A stretch of DNA of 64,000 nt, taken from NCBI RefSeq assembly GCF_029227915.1, contig NC_079881.1:29241501-29305500 (forward strand). Direction: 5' to 3'. Below, piece after piece: positions 1 to 10,739 of the stretch. Made by a program: the position numbers and the translations under genes. The stretch comes from Hydractinia symbiolongicarpus. Its lineage: Eukaryota > Cnidaria > Hydrozoa > Anthoathecata > Hydractiniidae. The notes under the pieces were generated by a model. The model saw only the letters and a program-made list of their open reading frames with translations. It was not told the origin of the DNA and made no database searches. Numbering within the stretch: position 1 is the stretch's first letter; the number at the start of each line of letters is the position of its first letter.

Positions 1-873
1 AAATAACATTCTTCTCAATTTGACATGATTGCCTGAACTCAGCGATTACACTGGGCGCTGTGGTAGCACTTCTTTAAACACTTAGATAAATAAGTCCTTT
101 TTTACTGTGGGACCAATCCCAGCCGTTATCGCGCGCTGAAGAAATAGCGAAAGTTTCAAAAACTATATTTTATTGACTTTCTAATGGTGTCAGTCCGTTT
201 GAGTTACAACGGTTGTGTCACATATTCGTACCAACATGTATTTAGCGATATTTTTTTTGATATTACTAGGTTGCATCGCTTTTAACTATGAAACGATTGA
301 CTGTGGGACTTATTTGAACTAACTTTGGACTGTCACCTGATAAATGTGATAAAGGAGACAATTGGACTCCAAGAAATAACATTCTTCTTAATTTGACGTG
401 ATTGCCGAAACTCAGCGATTACACAGGGCGCTGTTGTAGCGCTTCATTTAAAAATTTGGATAAATAAGTCATCATTTACTGTGGAACCAATCCTATCCGT
501 TATCGAGCGCTGAAGAAATAGCGACAGTTTCAAAAACTACATTTCATTGACTTTCTAACGGTGTCAGTCCGTTTGAGTTACAACGGTTTGGTCACCTATT
601 CGTACCAACATGTATTTAGCGCTCTTTTTCTGATATTACTAAGTTGCATCGCTTTTAACTATGAAACGATTAACTGTGGGACTTAACTGAACTAACTTTG
701 GACTGTGACCTAATAAATGTGATAAATGAGAAAATTGGACTCCAAGAAATAACATTCTTCTCAATTCGACATGATTGCCGGAACTCAGCGATTACACTGG
801 GCGCTGTGGTAGCACTTCTTTAAACACTTAGATTAATAAGTCATTTTTTACTGTGGGACCAATCCTAGCCGTT

Positions 874-883
874 AGCGCGCGCT
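874..883. other. 10-bp palindrome AGCGCGCGCT (representative)
   Basis: Found in monomers that read GTTAGCGCGCGCT instead of GTTATCGCGCGCT. The GC alternation is perfectly self-complementary and is the most GC-rich spot of the monomer. It could adopt left-handed DNA under torsion; this is inference from alternation only. Confidence 0.7.
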
Positions 884-1172
884 TAAGAAATAGAGACAGT
901 TTCAAATAATACATTTCACTGACTTTGTAACGGTGTCAGTCCGTTTGAGTTTCAACGGTTGGGTCACATATTCGTACCAACATGTATTTAGCGATATTTT
1001 TCTCATATTACTAAGTTACATCGCTTTTAACAGTGAAACGATAGACTGTGGGACTTAGTTGAACTAACTTTGGACTGTGACCTAATAAATGTGATAAATG
1101 AGAAAATTGGACTCCAAGAAATAACATTCTTCTCAATTTGACATGATTGCCGGAACTCAGCGATTACACTGG

Positions 1173-1187
1173 GCGCTGTGGTAGCGC
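1173..1187. other. Hairpin-capable dyad GCGCT-GTGGT-AGCGC (representative)
   Basis: A perfect 5-bp inverted repeat around a 5-base loop, about 55-70 bases into many monomers. Forms with GTTGT or GTTAT loops keep the stem. Monomers with AGCAC or ATCGC on the right arm lose one pair. It would form only a small stem; no function is shown. Confidence 0.6.
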
Positions 1188-1301
1188 TTCACTTAAAAAT
1201 TTAGATAAATAAGACATGCTTTACTGTGGGACCAATCCTAGACGTTATCGCGCGCTGAAGAACTATCGACAGTTTCATAAACTACATTTCATTGACTTTC
1301 T

Positions 1302-1331
1302 AACGGTGTCAGTCCGTTTGAGTTACAACGG
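1302..1331. other. Three-arm dyad AACGG / CCGTT / AACGG (representative)
   Basis: AACGG (1302-1306), CCGTT (1314-1318) and AACGG (1327-1331) lie within 30 bases, so the middle arm can pair with either flank (loops of 7 or 8 bases). It is immediately followed by GTTGG (1331-1335) and CCAAC (1350-1354), a further 5-bp dyad. The arrangement is kept in many monomers; common variants (AATGG on the left, GACGG on the right) keep a G-T wobble. Confidence 0.55.
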
Positions 1332-1863
1332 TTGGGTCACATATTCGTACCAACATGTATTTAGCGATATTTTTCTCATATTACTAAGATACATCGCTTT
1401 TAACAGTGAAACGATTGACTGTGGGACTTAGTTGAACTAACTTTGGACTGTGACCTAATAAATGTGATAAATGAGAAAATTAGACTCCAAGAAATAACAT
1501 TCTTCTCAATTTGACGTGATTGCCGGAACTCAGCGATTACAATGGGCGCTGTGGTAGCACTTCTTTCAACACTTAGATAAATAAGTCCTTTTTTACTGTG
1601 GGACCAATCCCAGCCGTTAGCGCGCGCTTAAGAAATAGAGACAGTTTCAAATACTACATTTCACTGACTTTGTAACGGTGTCAGTCCGTTTGAGTTTCAG
1701 CGGTTGGGTCACATATTCGTACCAACATGTATTTAGCGATATTTTTCTCATATTACTAAGATACATCGCTTTTAACAGTGAAACGATTGACTGTGGGACT
1801 TAGTTGAACTAACTTTGGACTGTGACCTAATAAATGTAATAAATGAGAAAATTGGACTCCAAG

Positions 1864-2208
1864 AAATAACATTCTTCTCAATTTGACATGATTGCCGGAA
1901 CTCAGCGATTACACTGGGCGCTGTGGTAGCACGTCATTTAAAAACTTAGATTAATAAGTCATTATCGCGCGCTGAAGAAATAGCGACAGTTTCAAAAACT
2001 ACATTTCATTGACTTTCTAACGGTGTCAGTCCGTTTAAGTTACGACGGTTTGGTCGCATACTCGTACCAACATGTATTTAGCGCTATTTTTCTAATATTA
2101 CTAGGTTGCATCGCTTTTAACTATGAAACGATTGACTGTGGGACTTATTTGAACTAACTTTGGACTGTCACCTGATAAATGTGATAAAGGAGACAATTGG
2201 ACTCCAAG
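1864..2208. repeat. Short 345-bp monomer variant (representative of 17)
   Basis: In these monomers AATAAGTCATT is joined directly to ATCGCGCGCTGAAG. This removes 28 bp that contain the ACTGTGGGACCAATCC word of full-length monomers. The other copies start at 4078, 7032, 11485, 12575, 13295 (346 bp), 15134, 16224, 52270, 52615, 53333, 54051, 55885, 56603, 57321, 59901 and 60993. The identical junction indicates one deletion spread by amplification. Most copies also share GTTACGACGGTTTGGTCGC in the middle region, a linked variant. None occurs between 16.6 and 52.2 kb. Confidence 0.93.
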
Positions 2209-5168
2209 AAATAACATTCTTCTTAATTTGACATGATTGCCGAAACTCAGCGATTACACTGGGCGCTGTGGTAGCGCTTCACTTAAAAATTTAGATAAAT
2301 AAGTCATGCTTTACTGTGGGACCAATCCTAGACGTTATCGCGCGCTGAAGAACTATCGACAGTTTCATAAACTACATTTCATTGACTTTCTAACGGTGTC
2401 AGTCCGTTTGAGTTACAACGGTTGGGTCACATATTCGTACCAACATGTATTTAGCGATATTTTTGTTTAAAATTACTAGCTTGCATCGCTTTTAACAATG
2501 AAACAAATGATTGTGGGACTTAATTGAACAAACTTTGGACTGTGACCTGATAAATGTGATAAATGAGACAATTGGACTCCAAGAAATAACATTCTTCTTA
2601 ATTTGACGTGATTGCCAGAACTCAGCGATTACACTGGGCGCTGTTGTAGCGCTTCATTTAAAAATTTGGATAAATAAGTCATCATTTACTGTGGAACCAA
2701 TCCTATCCGTTATCGAGCGCTGAAGAAATAGCGACAGTTTCAAAAACTACATTTCATTGACTTTCTAACGGTGTCAGTCCGTTTGAGTTACAACGGTTTG
2801 GTCACCTATTCGTACCAACATGTATTTAGCGCTATTTTTTTGATATTACTAAGTTGCATCGCTTTTAACTATGAAACGATTTACTGTGGGACTTAATTGA
2901 ACTAACTTTGGACTGTGACCTAATAAATGTGATAAATGAGAAAATTAGACTCCAAGAAATAACATTCTTCTCAATTTGACATGATTGCCGGAACTCAGCG
3001 ATTACAATGGGCGCTGTGGTAGCACTTCTTTCAACACTTAGATAAATAAGTCCTTTTTTACTGTGGGACCAATCCCAGCCGTTATCGCGCGCTGAAGAAA
3101 TAGCGACAGTTTCAAAAACTATATTTTATTGACTTTCTAATGGTGTCAGTCCGTTTGAGTTACAACGGTTGTGTCACATATTCGTACCAACATGTATTTA
3201 GCGATATTTTTTTTGATATTACTAGGTTGCATCGCTTTTAACAATGAAACGATTGACTGTGGGACTTAGTTGAACTAACTTTGGACTGTGACCTAATAAA
3301 TGTGATAAATGAGAAAATTGGACTCCAAGAAATAACATTCTTCTCAATTTGACATGATTGCCGGAACTCAGCGATTACACTGGGCGCTGTGGTAGCACTT
3401 CTTTAAACACTTAGATAAATAAGTCATTTTTTACTGTGGGACCAATCCCAGCCGTTATCGCGCGCTGAAGAAATAGCGACAGTTTCAAAAACTATATTTT
3501 ATTGACTTTCTAATGGTGTCAGTCCGTTTGAGTTACAACGGTTGTGTCACATATTCGTACCAACATGTATTTAGCGATATTTTTTTTGATATTACTAGGT
3601 TGCATCGCTTTTAACTATGAAACGATTGACTGTGGGACTTATTTGAACTAACTTTGGACTGTCACCTGATAAATGTGATAAAGGAGACAATTGGACTCCA
3701 AGAAATAACATTCTTCTTAATTTGACATGATTGCCGAAACTCAGCGATTACACTGGGCGCTGTGGTAGCGCTTCATTTAAAAATTTAGATAAATAAGTCA
3801 TGCTTTACTGTGGGACCAATCCTAGACTTTATCGCGCGCTGAAGAACTATCGACAGTTTCATAAACTACATTTCATTGACTTTTTAACAGTGTCAGTCCG
3901 TTTGAGTTACAACGGTTGGGTCACATATTCGTACCAACATGTATTTAGCGATATTTTTGTTTAAAATTACTAGCTTGCATCGCTTTTAACAATGAAACAA
4001 ATGATTGTGGGACTTAATTGAACAAACTTTGGACTGTGACCTAATAAATGTAATAAATGAGAAAATTGGACTCCAAGAAATAACATTCTTCTCAATTTGA
4101 CATGATTGCCGGAACTCAGCGATTACACTGGGCGCTGTGGTAGCACTTCATTTAAAAACTTAGATTAATAAGTCATTATCGCGCGCTGAAGAAATAGCGA
4201 CAGTTTCAAAAACTACATTTCATTGACTTTCTAACGGTGTCAGTCCGTTTAAGTTACGACGGTTTGGTCGCATACTCGTACCAACATGTATTTAGCGCTA
4301 TTTTTCTAATATTACTAGGTTGCATCGCTTTTAACTATGAAACGATTGACTGTGGGACTTATTTGAACTAACTTTGGACTGTCACCTGATAAATGTGATA
4401 AAGGAGACAATTGGACTCCAAGAAATAACATTCTTCTTAATTTGACATGATTGCCGAAACTCAGCGATTACACTGGGCGCTGTGGTAGCGCTTCACTTAA
4501 AAATTTAGATAAATAAGTCATGCTTTACTGTGGGACCAATCCTAGACGTTATCGCGCGCTGAAGAACTATCGACAGTTTCATAAACTACATTTCATTGAC
4601 TTTCTAACGGTGTCAGTCCGTTTGAGTTACAACGGTTTGGTCACCTATTCGTACCAACATGTATTTAGCGCTATTTTTTTGATATTACTAAGTTGCATCG
4701 CTTTTAACTATGAAACGATTTACTGTGGGACTTAATTGAACTAACTTTGGACTGTGACCTAATAAATGTGATAAATGAGAAAATTAGACTCCAAGAAATA
4801 ACATTCTTCTCAATTTGACATGATTGCCGGAACTCAGCCATTACAATGGGCGCTGTGGTAGCACTTCTTTCAACACTTAGATAAATAAGTCCTTTTTTAC
4901 TGTGGGACCAATCCCAGCCGTTATCGCGCGCTGAAGAAATAGCGACAGTTTCAAAAGCTATATTTTATTGACTTTCTAATGGTGTCAGTCCGTTTGAGTT
5001 ACAACGGTTGTGTCACATATTCGTACCAACATGTATTTAGCGATATTTTTTTTGATATTACTAGGTTGCATCGCTTTTAACAATGAAACGATTGACTGTG
5101 GGACTTAGTTGAACTAACTTTGGACTGTGACCTAATAAATGTGATAAATGAGAAAATTGGACTCCAAG

Positions 5169-8100
5169 AAATAACATTCTTCTCAATTTGACATGATTGC
5201 CTGAACTCAGCGATTACACTGGGCGCTGTGGTAGCACTTCTTTAAACACTTAGATAAATAAGTCCTTTTTTACTGTGGGACCAATCCCAGCCGTTATCGC
5301 GCGCTGAAGAAATAGCGAAAGTTTCAAAAACTATATTTTATTGACTTTCTAATGGTGTCAGTCCGTTTGAGTTACAACGGTTGTGTCACATATTCGTACC
5401 AACATGTATTTAGCGATATTTTTTTTGATATTACTAGGTTGCATCGCTTTTAACTATGAAACGATTGACTGTGGGACTTATTTGAACTAACTTTGGACTG
5501 TCACCTGATAAATGTGATAAAGGAGACAATTGGACTCCAAGAAATAACATTCTTCTTAATTTGACGTGATTGCCGAAACTCAGCGATTACACAGGGCGCT
5601 GTTGTAGCGCTTCATTTAAAAATTTGGATAAATAAGTCATCATTTACTGTGGAACCAATCCTATCCGTTATCGAGCGCTGAAGAAATAGCGACAGTTTCA
5701 AAAACTACATTTCATTGACTTTCTAACGGTGTCAGTCCGTTTGAGTTACAACGGTTTGGTCACCTATTCGTACCAACATGTATTTAGCGCTCTTTTTCTG
5801 ATATTACTAAGTTGCATCGCTTTTAACTATGAAACGATTAACTGTGGGACTTAACTGAACTAACTTTGGACTGTGACCTAATAAATGTGATAAATGAGAA
5901 AATTGGACTCCAAGAAATAACATTCTTCTCAATTCGACATGATTGCCGGAACTCAGCGATTACACTGGGCGCTGTGGTAGCACTTCTTTAAACACTTAGA
6001 TTAATAAGTCATTTTTTACTGTGGGACCAATCCTAGCCGTTAGCGCGCGCTTAAGAAATAGAGACAGTTTCAAATAATACATTTCACTGACTTTGTAACG
6101 GTGTCAGTCCGTTTGAGTTTCAACGGTTGGGTCACATATTCGTACCAACATGTATTTAGCGATATTTTTCTCATATTACTAAGTTACATCGCTTTTAACA
6201 GTGAAACGATAGACTGTGGGACTTAGTTGAACTAACTTTGGACTGTGACCTAATAAATGTGATAAATGAGAAAATTGGACTCCAAGAAATAACATTCTTC
6301 TCAATTTGACATGATTGCCGGAACTCAGCGATTACACTGGGCGCTGTGGTAGCGCTTCACTTAAAAATTTAGATAAATAAGACATGCTTTACTGTGGGAC
6401 CAATCCTAGACGTTATCGCGCGCTGAAGAACTATCGACAGTTTCATAAACTACATTTCATTGACTTTCTAACGGTGTCAGTCCGTTTGAGTTACAACGGT
6501 TGGGTCACATATTCGTACCAACATGTATTTAGCGATATTTTTCTCATATTACTAAGATACATCGCTTTTAACAGTGAAACGATTGACTGTGGGACTTAGT
6601 TGAACTAACTTTGGACTGTGACCTAATAAATGTGATAAATGAGAAAATTAGACTCCAAGAAATAACATTCTTCTCAATTTGACGTGATTGCCGGAACTCA
6701 GCGATTACAATGGGCGCTGTGGTAGCACTTCTTTCAACACTTAGATAAATAAGTCCTTTTTTACTGTGGGACCAATCCCAGCCGTTAGCGCGCGCTTAAG
6801 AAATAGAGACAGTTTCAAATACTACATTTCACTGACTTTGTAACGGTGTCAGTCCGTTTGAGTTTCAGCGGTTGGGTCACATATTCGTACCAACATGTAT
6901 TTAGCGATATTTTTCTCATATTACTAAGATACATCGCTTTTAACAGTGAAACGATTGACTGTGGGACTTAGTTGAACTAACTTTGGACTGTGACCTAATA
7001 AATGTAATAAATGAGAAAATTGGACTCCAAGAAATAACATTCTTCTCAATTTGACATGATTGCCGGAACTCAGCGATTACACTGGGCGCTGTGGTAGCAC
7101 GTCATTTAAAAACTTAGATTAATAAGTCATTATCGCGCGCTGAAGAAATAGCGACAGTTTCAAAAACTACATTTCATTGACTTTCTAACGGTGTCAGTCC
7201 GTTTAAGTTACGACGGTTTGGTCGCATACTCGTACCAACATGTATTTAGCGCTATTTTTCTAATATTACTAGGTTGCATCGCTTTTAACTATGAAACGAT
7301 TGACTGTGGGACTTATTTGAACTAACTTTGGACTGTCACCTGATAAATGTGATAAAGGAGACAATTGGACTCCAAGAAATAACATTCTTCTTAATTTGAC
7401 ATGATTGCCGAAACTCAGCGATTACACTGGGCGCTGTGGTAGCGCTTCACTTAAAAATTTAGATAAATAAGTCATGCTTTACTGTGGGACCAATCCTAGA
7501 CGTTATCGCGCGCTGAAGAACTATCGACAGTTTCATAAACTACATTTCATTGACTTTCTAACGGTGTCAGTCCGTTTGAGTTACAACGGTTGGGTCACAT
7601 ATTCGTACCAACATGTATTTAGCGATATTTTTGTTTAAAATTACTAGCTTGCATCGCTTTTAACAATGAAACAAATGATTGTGGGACTTAATTGAACAAA
7701 CTTTGGACTGTGACCTGATAAATGTGATAAATGAGACAATTGGACTCCAAGAAATAACATTCTTCTTAATTTGACGTGATTGCCAGAACTCAGCGATTAC
7801 ACTGGGCGCTGTTGTAGCGCTTCATTTAAAAATTTGGATAAATAAGTCATCATTTACTGTGGAACCAATCCTATCCGTTATCGAGCGCTGAAGAAATAGC
7901 GACAGTTTCAAAAACTACATTTCATTGACTTTCTAACGGTGTCAGTCCGTTTGAGTTACAACGGTTTGGTCACCTATTCGTACCAACATGTATTTAGAGC
8001 TATTTTTTTGATATTACTAAGTTGCATCGCTTTTAACTATGAAACGATTTACTGTGGGACTTAATTGAACTAACTTTGGACTGTGACCTAATAAATGTGA

Positions 8101-9208
8101 TAAATGAGAAAATTAGACTCCAAGAAATAACATTCTTCTCAATTTGACATGATTGCCGGAACTCAGCGATTACAATGGGCGCTGTGGTAGCACTTCTTTC
8201 AACACTTAGATAAATAAGTCCTTTTTTACTGTGGGACCAATCCCAGCCGTTATCGCGCGCTGAAGAAATAGCGACAGTTTCAAAAACTATATTTTATTGA
8301 CTTTCTAATGGTGTCAGTCCGTTTGAGTTACAACGGTTGTGTCACATATTCGTACCAACATGTATTTAGCGATATTTTTTTTGATATTACTAGGTTGCAT
8401 CGCTTTTAACAATGAAACGATTGACTGTGGGACTTAGTTGAACTAACATTGGACTGTGACCTAATAAATGTGATAAATGAGAAAATTGGACTCCAAGAAA
8501 TAACATTCTTCTCAATTTGACATGATTGCCGGAACTCAGCGATTACACTGGGCGCTGTGGTAGCACTTCTTTAAACACTTAGATAAATAAGTCATTTTTT
8601 ACTGTGGGACCAATCCCAGCCGTTATCGCGCGCTGAAGAAATAGCGACAGTTTCAAAAACTATATTTTATTGACTTTCTAATGGTGTCAGTCCGTTTGAG
8701 TTACAACGGTTGTGTCACATATTCGTACCAACATGTATTTAGCGATATTTTTTTTGATATTACTAGTTTGCATCGCTTTTAACTATGAAACGATTGACTG
8801 TGGGACTTATTTGAACTAACTTTGGACTGTCACCTGATAAATGTGATAAAGGAGACAATTGGACTCCAAGAAATAACATTCTTCTTAATTTGACATGATT
8901 GCCGAAACTCAGCGATTACACTGGGCGCTGTGGTAGCGCTTCATTTAAAAATTTAGATAAATAAGTCATGCTTTACTGTGGGACCAATCCTAGACTTTAT
9001 CGCGCGCTGAAGAACTATCGACAGTTTCATAAACTACATTTCATTGACTTTTTAACAGTGTCAGTCCGTTTGAGTTACAACGGTTGGGTCACATATTCGT
9101 ACCAACATGTATTTAGCGATATTTTTGTTTAAAATTACTAGCTTGCATCGCTTTTAACAATGAAACAAATGATTGCGGGACTTAATTGAACAAACTTTGG
9201 ACTGTGAC
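5169..9208. repeat. 5,168-bp higher-order repeat, partial copy 2
   Basis: Monomers start at 5169, 5542, 5915, 6287, 6660, 7032 (short), 7377, 7752, 8125, 8498 and 8871. The stretch matches 1-4040 base for base wherever I compared it, at a constant offset of 5,168. I noted single-base differences near 7998 (GAGC for GCGC), 8447 (AACATTGG for AACTTTGG), 8767 (TAGTTTGC for TAGGTTGC) and 9176 (GCGGG for GTGGG). The match ends in the last monomer, near 9208: copy 1 reads CCTAATAAATGTAATAAATG there, whereas this copy reads CCTGATAAATGTGATAAATG and moves into a monomer like that at 7752. The very low divergence implies a recent duplication or active homogenisation. Confidence 0.93.
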
Positions 9209-10739
9209 CTGATAAATGTGATAAATGAGACAATTGGACTCCAAGAAATAACATTCTTCTTAATTTGACGTGATTGCCAGAACTTAGCGATTACACAGGG
9301 CGCTGTTGTAGCGCTTCATTAAAAAATTTAGATAAATAAGTCATCATTTACTGTGGAACCAATCCTATCCGTTATCGAGCGCTGAAGAAATAGCGACAGT
9401 TTCAAAAACTACAATTCATTGACTTTCTAACGGTGTCAGTCCGTTTGAGTTACAACGGTTTGGTCACCTATTCGTACCAACATGTATTTAGCGCTATTTT
9501 TTTTATATTACTAAGTTGCATCGCTTTTAACTATGAAACGATTTACTGTGGGACTTAATTGAACTAACTTTGGACTGTGACCTAATAAATGTGATAAATG
9601 AGAAAATTAGACTCCAAGAAATAACATTCTTCTCAATTTGACATGATTGCCGGAACTCAGCGATTACAATGGGCGCTGTGGTAGCACTTCTTTCAACACT
9701 TAGATAAATAAGTCCTTTTTTACTGTGGGACCAATCCCAGCCGTTATCGCGCGCTGAAGAAATAGCGACAGTTTCAAAAACTATATTTTATTGACTTTCT
9801 AATGGTGTCAGTCCGTTTGAGTTACAACGGTTGTGTCACATATTCGTACCAACATGTATTTAGCGATATTTTTTTTGATATTACTAGGTTGCATCGCTTT
9901 TAACAATGAAACGATTGACTGTGGGACTTAGTTGAACTAACTTTGGACTGTGACCTAATAAATGTGATAAATGAGAAAATTGGACTCCAAGAAATAACAT
10001 TCTTCTCAATTTGACATGATTGCCGGAACTCAGCGATTACACTGGGCGCTGTGGTAGCACTTCTTTAAACACTTAGATAAATAAGTCCTTTTTTACTGTG
10101 GGACCAATCCCAGCCGTTATCGCGCGCTGAAGAAATAGCGACAGTTTCAAAAACTATATTTTATTGACTTTCTAATGGTGTCAGTCCGTTTGAGTTACAA
10201 CGGTTGTGTCACATATTCGTACCAACATGTATTTAGCGATATTTTTTTTGATATTACTAGGTTGCATCGCTTTTAACTATGAAACGATTGACTGTGGGAC
10301 TTATTTGAACTAACTTTGGACTGTCACCTGATAAATGTGATAAAGGAGACAATTGGACTCCAAGAAATAACATTCTTCTTAATTTGACATGATTGCCGAA
10401 ACTCAGCGATTACACTGGGCGCTGTGGTAGCGCTTCATTTAAAAATTTAGATAAATAAGTCATGCTTTACTGTGGGACCAATCCTAGACTTTATCGCGCG
10501 CTGAAGAACTATCGACAGTTTCATAAACTACATTTTATTGACTTTTTAACGGTGTCAGTCCGTTTGAGTTACAACGGTTGGGTCACATATTCGTACCAAC
10601 ATGTATTTAGCGATATTTTTGTTTAAAATTACTAGCTTGCATCGCTTTTAACAATGAAACAAATGATTGTGGGACTTAATTGAACAAAGTTTGGACTGTG
10701 ACCTGATAAATGTGATAAATGAGACAATTGGACTCCAAG
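7752..10739. repeat. 4-monomer higher-order repeat, 1,494 bp, two full units
   Basis: Unit 1 covers 7752-9245 (monomers at 7752, 8125, 8498, 8871). Unit 2 covers 9246-10739 (9246, 9619, 9992, 10365). A third unit starts at 10740 but departs from the pattern within its first monomer, near 11000. The fourth monomer of each unit carries a distinctive T-tract variant, TTTTTGTTTAAAATTACTAG, followed by GAAACAAATGATTG. The same four-monomer order appears once in the 5,168-bp unit at 2584-4077, so the 1,494-bp module predates or was captured by the larger unit. Unit 1 overlaps the tail of copy 2 of the 5,168-bp repeat because both descriptions hold there. Confidence 0.88.

Larger units (their letters stand above)
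1..5168. repeat. 14-monomer higher-order repeat unit, 5,168 bp, copy 1
   Basis: Monomers start at 1, 374, 747, 1119, 1492, 1864 (short), 2209, 2584, 2957, 3330, 3703, 4078 (short), 4423 and 4796. The unit is defined by the sequence restarting at 5169 with the same rare variants: GCCTGAACTC in the first monomer, GCGAAAG instead of GCGACAG near 146, GCGCTCTTTTT near 620, ACTTAACTGAAC near 680, and AAGACATG near 1210. Monomers within the unit differ clearly from each other, which is the definition of a higher-order repeat. The unit also contains internal similarity: the monomers at 2957 and 4796 are near copies, as are those at 2209, 3703 and 4423 over much of their length, so it was itself built from smaller duplications. 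Confidence 0.93.

Noticed and set aside
700-735. AATAAA words as polyadenylation signals
   Set aside because: They occur in almost every monomer within CCTAATAAATGTG, as expected of AT-rich satellite. No transcript unit is associated.
1344-1361. A genuine CENP-B box
   Set aside because: Only TTCG and the central A fit; the CGGG half is absent in all monomers inspected. It is kept as a low-interest finding only.
1216-1431. 71-codon open frame, repeated at 4520-4735 and 6384-6599
   Set aside because: It lies wholly inside a monomer, starts and stops on satellite words, and recurs only where that subtype recurs. There is no coding signature, and it is broken in most other monomers.
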